From NCBI RefSeq assembly GCF_031844845.1, contig NZ_JAVRMB020000140.1, positions 1 through 7,613 of the forward strand: a stretch of DNA of 7,613 bases. Reading direction: 5' to 3'. How positions within the stretch are numbered: position 1 is the stretch's first letter; each line of letters begins with the position of its first letter. The position numbers and the translations under genes are program-made. Source of the stretch: Endozoicomonas sp031844845. Its GTDB lineage: Bacteria > Pseudomonadota > Gammaproteobacteria > Pseudomonadales > Endozoicomonadaceae. The notes beneath the pieces are model-generated. The model had not been told where the DNA came from. It saw only the letters and a list, made by a program, of their open reading frames with translations, and did no database searches. This document shows, piece by piece, positions 1-4,868 of the stretch.

Positions 1-2
1 CT

Positions 3-140
3 TTCACACTGCACCCGGAGTTAAGAGCCGATTGTCAGGCAATAGCCAGCATGACTGAAAGCCAGTTAACCGTACCGGCGTTGTCTATTGTTGTGTTTGT
101 CAAGGAGCGAAGTGGCGGCGTTTCAAATCCGTGGATGTAA
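3..140 (+). CDS. 3' end of an unrecognised upstream reading frame (partial)
   Basis: Frame 3 is open from the left edge of the window to a TAA at 138-140, giving 45 residues that begin FTLHPELRADCQAIA and end SGGVSNPWM. The other two forward frames close within 60 bases. The peptide has normal protein-like composition (a hydrophobic stretch LTVPALSIVVFV followed by KERSGG). A clear terminator follows 37 bases after the stop, which is what one expects behind a real plus-strand gene. I do not recognise a family. The first residues loosely recall the N-terminus of HIT-domain proteins, but the following residues do not continue that match, so I do not propose it. It could also be a chance open frame, since 45 codons is short. 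Confidence 0.35.
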   Translation, partial: FTLHPELRADCQAIASMTESQLTVPALSIVVFVKERSGGVSNPWM

Positions 141-177
141 GTTGAACTTCTGAACTCATCCACTTCTGGAAGGCTAT

Positions 178-207
178 ACGACAGGTGTGATTGCCTGTCG
201 TTCTTTT
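178..207 (+). terminator. Rho-independent terminator after the upstream frame
   Basis: A perfect 8-bp stem, ACGACAGG (178-185) and CCTGTCGT (194-201), closes an 8-nt loop and is followed at once by the T-rich run TTCTTTT (201-207). It lies 37 bases after the stop at 138-140 and 130 bases before the amylase start, so it should separate upstream transcription from the amylase gene. The T-run is interrupted by one C, so termination may be incomplete. Confidence 0.7.
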
Positions 208-338
208 GCTCTGAACCTTATGGCAATCTCCCGAACCATCACGACCTGTCCCGTTTCCTGTTCTTTTCAGGGGCTCCTGAGACCTTTTGTCTCATTCTTT
301 ACTTCCTCTATCTTCTCTTGAACCAGGTGATTTCCATC
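208..338 (+). promoter_or_regulatory. Leader and tentative promoter region of the secreted amylase
   Basis: This pyrimidine-rich stretch precedes the amylase start. A weak sigma70-like pair is TTGTCT (287-292) and TATCTT (309-314) with 16 bp between; both boxes depart from consensus. Two small, slightly overlapping inverted repeats sit just upstream and into it: TCAGG/CCTGA (267-271, 276-280) and GAGAC/GTCTC (279-283, 289-293). The ribosome binding site AGGTGA (325-330) lies 8 nt before ATG 339. I see no convincing MalT or full CRP site. The ribosome binding site is solid; the promoter is only a suggestion. Confidence 0.3.
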
Positions 339-1742
339 ATGCAACTACTTATCCGTCACATCGTTTGTTTTTTTTTCTGTTTGTCCATTCTTCAAGACAG
401 TAGCGCCAACGTCATACTCCATGCGTTCAACTGGCGATACTCGGAAGTTAGCGAAAAAGCAGATGAAATAGGCAAGCTGGGATACAAGATGGTTCTGGTA
501 TCCCCGCCATTGAAAAGCTCCGGTGAACAATGGTGGGCTCGCTATCAGCCCCAGGACTACCGGGTAATAGAAAACCCTTTGGGCGACACCTGTGATTTCA
601 AGCAAATGGTGAGTGCTCTAAAGCAGCATAATGTGGTCGTGTATGCGGATATTGTCCTCAATCATATGGCCAACGAGGCTTCTGAGCGGGATGACCTTAA
701 TTATCCAGGACATAGAATCCTTGAGCAATACGCAGCCAACCCTGCTAAATACTCATCCTTAACACTTTTTGGTGATCTCAATCAAAACCTCTTCTCTGCT
801 TTGGACTTCAATCCCCCCAACTGTATCAATAACTACAACTCGCCTTATGAGGTTCAAAACTGGCGACTCTGTGGTGCACCTCCAGATACCGGACTGCCGG
901 ATCTGGTCAGCAATGGCTGGGTTATTGAGCAGCAGCAAAATTATCTGCGGAGTTTACGGGACATGGGGGTCAAGGGTTTCAGAATTGACGCAGCCAAACA
1001 TATGCCGCTTGAGCATATCAATCAGGTGGTCACTCCCGACATCAAGCACGGCATGCATATTTTTGGAGAAATTATTACCAGCGGTGGAGCCGGAAGCAGT
1101 GAGTATGACCGGTTCCTTAAGCCATACCTGGAGGGTACCGATTTTGCCGCCTATGACTTTCCTCTATTCAGTAGCCTGTTTAATGCGTTCAACGTTGGCG
1201 GAAGCATGGATCTCCTTGTTGACCCCCTTGCTTTTGGTCAGGCACTCCAGCCAGAAAGAGCCATTACTTTTGTCACCACCCATGATATTCCTAATAATCA
1301 GGGCTTTCGTTACCTGATCATGGACAAGACCGATGAGCAACTGGCATACGCCTATATTATGGGCAGTGACAGTGGCGTTCCCCTGGTTTACTCCGATCAT
1401 GACGAGAGCGGTGACCATCGCTGGGTTGATGCCTACAAGTCCGCCCCGTTAAAAGCCATGCTTGAATTCCACAATGCCAACCATGGACAACCTGTGAAGA
1501 TAATCGGATCAGGGGATTGTTTTCTGTTATTCACTCGTGGGGAAACCGATGCCACAGGGGTGGTTGGGATCAACAAATGTGAACATGGCCAGGAATATTG
1601 GATAAACACGGAAGACCATAAATTCTCCTGGTACCAGACCTATTTCGATGTTCTCGATCCTTCTGATACATTCACGGTGACCAGCCAATGGCACAGGCTC
1701 TATATACCTGGACGGAAGGCTAAAATGTGGATGCGGCAGTAA
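339..1742 (+). CDS. Secreted alpha-amylase, GH13 family
   Basis: Predicted to hydrolyse internal alpha-1,4 links of starch or glycogen outside the cytoplasm. The product is 467 residues. Residues 1-23 form a Sec signal peptide (MQLLIRHIVCFFF hydrophobic core, likely cut after DSSA). The (beta/alpha)8 barrel follows directly, with all four GH13 regions: DIVLNH at 104-109, GFRIDAAKH with nucleophile Asp217, FGEI with acid/base Glu244, and TTHD with His315 and transition-state Asp316. Motifs such as QWWARYQPQDYRV and THDIPNNQGFRYL resemble a bacterial subfamily with members in Aeromonas and Xanthomonas. The roughly 60 residues after the barrel are beta-rich; there is no separate binding module. 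An in-frame TTG at 318 exists, but ATG 339 has AGGTGA 8 nt upstream and starts the signal peptide cleanly, so I chose it. It converges with the second amylase. No terminator hairpin is visible before the repeat element that starts 52 bases later. Confidence 0.93.
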   Translation: MQLLIRHIVCFFFCLSILQDSSANVILHAFNWRYSEVSEKADEIGKLGYKMVLVSPPLKSSGEQWWARYQPQDYRVIENPLGDTCDFKQMVSALKQHNVVVYADIVLNHMANEASERDDLNYPGHRILEQYAANPAKYSSLTLFGDLNQNLFSALDFNPPNCINNYNSPYEVQNWRLCGAPPDTGLPDLVSNGWVIEQQQNYLRSLRDMGVKGFRIDAAKHMPLEHINQVVTPDIKHGMHIFGEIITSGGAGSSEYDRFLKPYLEGTDFAAYDFPLFSSLFNAFNVGGSMDLLVDPLAFGQALQPERAITFVTTHDIPNNQGFRYLIMDKTDEQLAYAYIMGSDSGVPLVYSDHDESGDHRWVDAYKSAPLKAMLEFHNANHGQPVKIIGSGDCFLLFTRGETDATGVVGINKCEHGQEYWINTEDHKFSWYQTYFDVLDPSDTFTVTSQWHRLYIPGRKAKMWMRQ

Positions 1743-1863
1743 CAGCAGGCAATGGTTCAGAATTTGAGTGGCAGGTATTTCTTGCGACAGGCTAAGGAAT
1801 TGTCCTTTAATAAATTCCACATTTGGGAAAACGGCCCTTAATTACCGACCAACTTCCGCTGTC

Positions 1864-1888
1864 ATCCTGTACAGGGATTGTACAGGAT
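1864..1888. repeat. Strong hairpin inside element copy 1
   Basis: ATCCTGTAC (1864-1872) and GTACAGGAT (1880-1888) form a perfect 9-bp stem around the 7-nt loop AGGGATT. On the plus strand the loop carries GGGA with UACA at its foot, close to the CsrA-type pattern ACARGGAU in a loop. It is the most stable local structure of the element. Confidence 0.7.
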
Positions 1889-1916
1889 CCATCCACAGGG
1901 AGGTGACTGTCGATGG

Positions 1917-1933
1917 CTGGCTATCCCTGCCAG
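1917..1933 (-). repeat. Hairpin with GGA loop on the minus strand
   Basis: CTGGC (1917-1921) pairs with GCCAG (1929-1933). Read on the minus strand the loop is AGGGATA, which exposes a GGA. It is one of several such hairpins in the element. On the minus strand it would lie in the 3' untranslated RNA of the lipoprotein amylase. Confidence 0.6.
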
Positions 1934-2012
1934 ATGGATTGTGTACAATCTCGGTAATTGCGCCTGCATTACTCTACCTCCTCGACTTTGGCCTCCTGCG
2001 TCGTTCTACCTC

Positions 2013-2041
2013 CCACATCCTTGTGGTCGTGCATCCATGCA
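2013..2041 (-). repeat. Two adjacent minus-strand hairpins, one a match to the CsrA/RsmA consensus
   Basis: On the minus strand 2026-2013 reads CCACAAGGATGTGG, a perfect 5-bp stem closing the loop AGGA. Its ACAAGGAUGU core matches the in-vitro-selected CsrA site RUACARGGAUGU at the ten positions ACARGGAUGU. Next to it, 2041-2030 reads TGCATGGATGCA, again a palindrome with GGA at the centre. Both fall downstream of the lipoprotein amylase on its coding strand. Whether CsrA binds here is an inference from sequence shape only. Confidence 0.5.
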
Positions 2042-2169
2042 GTTGCCTGTACACAATGACAGCGGAGAACTCAGCCGGAATTGTTTACGGTACTCCCAGA
2101 CGCCGCAATCCAATCTACTGCAAATGGATAATTTATTTCGGGACAATTCCTCAATGAGTGCGATTGCTA

Positions 2170-4287
2170 TCAATCCCTGCACTGACCAATATACATTTCA
2201 TGGTTTCCTGCAGGCGCATTGATTCTGAAGCTGTATACATACCTGCCGGGTGAGGGAATCACAATACCGGACTCCGTACCCGGACCTGCTGCGGTGCTCA
2301 TTGCCTGAATACTGCCCGGTTTGACCGCAGCGGAACGGCTAACCGCGTACTCAGCACTCCAGTTTTTACTGGCAAACTTGAAAGTAAACGCGGTTTTGGC
2401 GGACTCATTCACAACAACCTGGTAAAGGTTATTGCCTTTATAGCCAAACTTGTGAGTATCCGGAGTGGCCATAAAACCATCACCGGTCTGATAAGTCCCT
2501 CTTATCCACATCTCTTTGCCCAGCGGCCCCTGACCCTCGACATCTGGCAGGTTACAGCTGGCCAGTGCATCACTGACAACCGTTTCCTGCTGTTGGACGG
2601 TGATGATGTCGGAAGGCTGGTTGATAGCAAAAAACTGACTTTCCAGTCCATTGAGCTTTATTCGATACAGGCCATTATCAGGGTTCAGCCGTGTATCATC
2701 CAGAAGACTGGTGAGGCTGCCACGACTGCCAATGGCCGCCGTATGAAGGTTGACTGTGACGGGTTTTTTGCTGCTGTTGACCAGGTAGAGAACATGATCT
2801 TTGCCATGATCCTTGCGATCAATATAAACGCGCTCATCCGAAAAAACAGGGGTACGGGAGCCTGAGTATAATGCAGGGTGCCGGGATCGCATGCTCATTA
2901 GCTGGCTAACATACGCTTTCAGATTGCGTTCATCTTCATTTAACACGACAACGGCCGCGCCTACTGTAGAAGGCAGCCCTTCGATACGCCCGGAGGTTCG
3001 TCCGGCATGGTCGTCACATAAGCCTTGAACAGCGCAGGAGTGGCTGGGTAATTTGTCTGCAAATCCAGGTACTGAAGCACCAATTTCTTCGTTGTAATAA
3101 AGAGTGACAGGTCCTGAATAAGCAGCCATAAAACTGAATGCCGCTTTGTGACGAGCCCAGTATTCAGGGTTATCAGGGGTTCCCAATCGGGCTCTTTGCA
3201 GTAGATTCCCGAACCGTGGGAAATCGTGATTACCCAGCATCAGGTTGGGCATGGCGTGATCCGGGTAAGCCGTTGATAGTTTCAGAGCACTGTTAAGGTG
3301 TGAAGCCGGACGACTGTGGTTGCCTTCTTTATCGCTACCAAACGTTTGCACAAGTGCGCTGCGAACCGGAAAATCAAACGCTGACAGCAGCGCCGGGGTT
3401 TCGTTACTGCCATAGCCTGTTTCGCTAATGTAACCGGGCGAATTCCAGATCTCGGCAACCATATAACCAAGAGGGTTCACTGCCTGACCGTCCCGGTTGG
3501 TGTAAGTGACGGATGTTGATGCTTCCTGAACGGCTTTACGCAATTCACTCCAGTACCTGACCGGAACCTGGTAAGCCTGATCGAGTCGCCAGCCATCAAT
3601 TTTCAGTTCTTTGATCCAGTAAGTGGCGACCTCTTTAAAGAATGCCAGGTCTTCAGGGTAGCGAGCCTCCCGACCAGTTCCCGCTTGAGGCTGGCCTGTT
3701 TTTGAAAGGGTTTTTCCTGATGGAGAAGGGTAGACAGCCGCATTTTCCTTGAAGTGCCCAAAGACACCATCAAAGAAAACATAAAGCCCTCTTTTATGCG
3801 CTTCATTGACCAGCTCCCGAGCCTGTTCCAAAGTGCCAAAGCGAGGGTCAATGGCGAAAAAATTACTGGCAAAATAGCCGGTGGCATCCAGCCTGTCCGC
3901 CCACTCATCCTGACTGTCTAAAGGTACGCTGTGGAACACAGGGGTTAGCCAGATGGCGTTGAAACCCAGGGACTGGATATAATCCAGGGACGCAGTAATA
4001 CCGGCAATATCGCCTCTATGATGACTGGTTCCATAACCGGTATTGAAATCAGCGTTGGGATCCGCATCGATAAATGATTCGACCATCACCTGGTAAATAC
4101 GCAAGTTGCAGGCAGCACTTTCCTGATCGTCACGATTGCACGTCAGGCGCGTTTCTGTGTTATTGGCAGCGGTTAATACGGTAACTTCACTGGCATTGTC
4201 TGGCGGTGCATCTGGAATAATCGTTGGTGCAGTTTGACATCCTGTGGTTAGTGCACTGAGGCTGAGTGCCAGTAATAACGTTTTCAT
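2170..4287 (-). CDS. GH13 alpha-amylase-family lipoprotein with C-terminal beta-sandwich domain
   Basis: Predicted alpha-glucan hydrolase attached to a membrane by lipid. The product is 705 residues. MKTLLLALSLSALTTGC is a lipoprotein signal with Cys17; the next residue is Gln, so the outer membrane is likely. A linker to about residue 60 leads to the GH13 barrel starting LRIYQVMVESF. Catalytic regions: DGVFGH at 173-178, GWRLD with nucleophile Asp236, VAEIW with acid/base Glu279, and GNHD with His354 and Asp355. Region I departs from the usual DVVxNH by lacking the Asn. A domain C follows (about 475-555), then a beta-rich module at about 591-703 (MWIRGTY, YKGNNLYQVV, FTFKFASKNW, PGRYVYSF), resembling starch-binding or pullulanase-associated sandwiches. 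Cysteines 50/60, 418/424 and 578/703 could form disulfides. ATG 4287 is chosen because it begins the lipoprotein signal; earlier in-frame starts exist (ATG 4305, TTG 4332) and none has a clear ribosome binding site. Confidence 0.9.
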   Translation of the reverse strand: MKTLLLALSLSALTTGCQTAPTIIPDAPPDNASEVTVLTAANNTETRLTCNRDDQESAACNLRIYQVMVESFIDADPNADFNTGYGTSHHRGDIAGITASLDYIQSLGFNAIWLTPVFHSVPLDSQDEWADRLDATGYFASNFFAIDPRFGTLEQARELVNEAHKRGLYVFFDGVFGHFKENAAVYPSPSGKTLSKTGQPQAGTGREARYPEDLAFFKEVATYWIKELKIDGWRLDQAYQVPVRYWSELRKAVQEASTSVTYTNRDGQAVNPLGYMVAEIWNSPGYISETGYGSNETPALLSAFDFPVRSALVQTFGSDKEGNHSRPASHLNSALKLSTAYPDHAMPNLMLGNHDFPRFGNLLQRARLGTPDNPEYWARHKAAFSFMAAYSGPVTLYYNEEIGASVPGFADKLPSHSCAVQGLCDDHAGRTSGRIEGLPSTVGAAVVVLNEDERNLKAYVSQLMSMRSRHPALYSGSRTPVFSDERVYIDRKDHGKDHVLYLVNSSKKPVTVNLHTAAIGSRGSLTSLLDDTRLNPDNGLYRIKLNGLESQFFAINQPSDIITVQQQETVVSDALASCNLPDVEGQGPLGKEMWIRGTYQTGDGFMATPDTHKFGYKGNNLYQVVVNESAKTAFTFKFASKNWSAEYAVSRSAAVKPGSIQAMSTAAGPGTESGIVIPSPGRYVYSFRINAPAGNHEMYIGQCRD

Positions 4288-4385
4288 GATGCCAGTTCTG
4301 TTCATAAAAGAGGACGCCGGATTAATCAACAATTCAGTTTACTGATTGCCCTTCGCAAATGCTGGCTAAGGAATTGTCCTTGAAT

Positions 4386-4400
4386 AACATGTCTCATGTT
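4386..4400. repeat. Short perfect inverted repeat inside element copy 2
   Basis: AACATG (4386-4391) and CATGTT (4395-4400) flank TCT. The repeat partly overlaps the left terminal block of the element. It may be a small hairpin or a dimeric protein site; nothing else supports a function. Confidence 0.45.
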
Positions 4401-4413
4401 GAACTCGGACTCC

Positions 4414-4452
4414 GTTCACCCTGAGCGCCCTTCGACTTTGCTCAGGATGAAC
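4414..4452. repeat. Palindromic dispersed-repeat unit (GTTCACCCTGAGC ... GCTCAGGATGAAC)
   Basis: GTTCACCCTGAGC (4414-4426) is the reverse complement of GCTCAGGATGAAC (4440-4452) with one mismatch; between them lies GCCCTTCGACTTT. This resembles a palindromic intergenic repeat with arms like GTTCGTCCTGAGC and a CTTCGAC centre that I recall from many bacterial genomes. A degenerate half follows at 4484-4524 (CTTCAACAAG then CTCAGGACGAACGGGG). Both lie inside element copy 2, so one repeat family sits in another. Confidence 0.6.
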
Positions 4453-4707
4453 TGTTTGGCACAACATGGCCCGGGGTTTACGCCCTTCCATACTTCAACA
4501 AGCCTCAGCACTCAGGACGAACGGGGTTTGGAGACTCAGAAATGTGCAAATTATTTCGGGACAATTCCTGACTCACAATTATTTAACGAAACCGCCCGGA
4601 AACAGCCCTCGAATTAATCGGTGCCGTTACAAACTCATGTCCTTTTCCAAGCATGCTACGCTATTAACATTAACAACGGTTAGTCAGTCATTGCAGTTTA
4701 GATGTGA

Positions 4708-4730
4708 AACTGGGGCAGTTCTTTCTTTTT
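4708..4730 (+). terminator. Weak terminator-like hairpin with T-run
   Basis: AACTG (4708-4712), GGG, CAGTT (4716-4720) form a 5-bp stem, followed by CTTTCTTTTT (4721-4730). The layout is that of a rho-independent terminator on the plus strand, but the stem is short and A/T-rich. No plus-strand gene ends just upstream, so either a short untranslated transcript stops here or the match is chance. Confidence 0.3.
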
Positions 4731-4736
4731 GAATAA

Positions 4737-4764
4737 ATTCAAGATTCAAGATTCAAGATTCAAG
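4737..4764. repeat. Four perfect tandem copies of the heptamer ATTCAAG
   Basis: ATTCAAG occurs at 4737-4743, 4744-4750, 4751-4757 and 4758-4764 without change. The array lies 105 bases upstream of the transporter start, in non-coding DNA. Such short arrays change copy number by strand slippage. Here this would alter promoter or leader spacing rather than reading frame. Confidence 0.9.
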
Positions 4765-4868
4765 ACGCGACCCTGGCTTTGCGATGAGGATGCATCCGGT
4801 TTTGTACGTATGCGAGCCGCTTTTCCCGCAAGCTGAAGCCTGCCCGTGGGTGCCTGAGGCAAAAGACG
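4765..4868 (+). promoter_or_regulatory. Leader and ribosome binding site of the BCCT transporter
   Basis: The region contains no gene. The ribosome binding site TGAGG (4855-4859) is 9 nt before ATG 4869. It lies within the small inverted repeat GCCTGAGGC (4852-4860), and another GCCT at 4839-4842 could also pair with its AGGC, so the site may be partly hidden in RNA structure. A perfect 10-bp palindrome, GGATGCATCC, occupies 4788-4797 and could be a dimeric protein site. I find no convincing sigma70 promoter pair. Confidence 0.35.

Larger units (their letters stand above)
1795..2151. mobile_element. 357-bp MITE-like element with 31-bp terminal inverted repeats (copy 1)
   Basis: The ends are inverted repeats at 1795-1825 and 2121-2151. 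Read inward, both give AGGAATTGTCC, three differing bases, AATAAATT, three differing bases, then CATTTG: 25 of 31 positions agree at identical spacing. A second copy with the same ends lies at 4369-4569. The interior encodes no recognisable transposase; its open frames run out across both ends and look like chance. It contains many inverted repeats (see the hairpin entries). The 5 bases to the left (GGCTA) are identical to those left of copy 2, while the right flanks differ, so no target duplication is evident and the true left end may include GGCTA. It fills the gap between two convergent amylase genes and would be 3' untranslated RNA for either. The family is unassigned. Confidence 0.7.
4369..4569. 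mobile_element. 201-bp MITE-like element (copy 2)
   Basis: The left end AGGAATTGTCC (4369-4379) and right end GGACAATTCCT (4559-4569) are perfect 11-bp inverted repeats. Extended by the pattern of copy 1, the next blocks agree in part (AATAACAT against AATAATTT). The left 18 bases, GGCTAAGGAATTGTCCTT at 4364-4381, equal 1790-1807 exactly. The right 19 bases, TTATTTCGGGACAATTCCT at 4551-4569, equal 2133-2151 exactly. Both copies therefore point the same way. The interiors are different, so this is not a simple duplication of one intact element. It starts 81 bases upstream of the lipoprotein amylase ATG and ends 299 bases before the transporter ATG, in a divergent intergenic region where it could affect either promoter. 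No coding content is recognised. Confidence 0.7.

Noticed and set aside
220..321. 33-codon frame from ATG 220, ending just before the amylase, as a leader peptide
   Set aside because: No ribosome binding site in front of it and no run of regulatory codons; composition looks like chance in pyrimidine-rich DNA.
318..338. TTG start seven codons upstream of the amylase ATG
   Set aside because: The ATG at 339 has AGGTGA 8 nt before it and begins a clean signal peptide; the TTG has no ribosome binding site and would use the binding site itself as codons.
769..1317. Long alternative-frame open reading frame within the first amylase, and similar ones within the other genes
   Set aside because: They are frame shadows of well-supported GH13 and BCCT genes and have no recognisable domains.
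1795..2151. Stand-alone CsrB/RsmZ-type small RNA
   Set aside because: GGA hairpins are few and on both strands, and I see neither a dedicated promoter nor a terminator; the inverted terminal repeats fit a mobile element better.
1790..2156. Target-site duplication flanking element copy 1
   Set aside because: GGCTA on the left does not recur on the right (CAATG); the same GGCTA precedes copy 2, so it is more likely part of the element end.
1768..2222. Two overlapping plus-strand open frames across the intergenic element as genes or a transposase remnant
   Set aside because: They run out through both terminal repeats into flanking DNA, show no recognisable transposase motif, and overlap one another in different frames.
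4396..4732. Plus-strand open frames in the divergent intergenic region as small genes
   Set aside because: They cross the palindromes and terminal repeats of element copy 2, and their sequence is explained by the repeats; no ribosome binding site or family likeness.
4737..4764. CRISPR-like or origin iteron array
   Set aside because: The copies are contiguous 7-mers without spacers; there are no cas genes, DnaA boxes or replication genes nearby.
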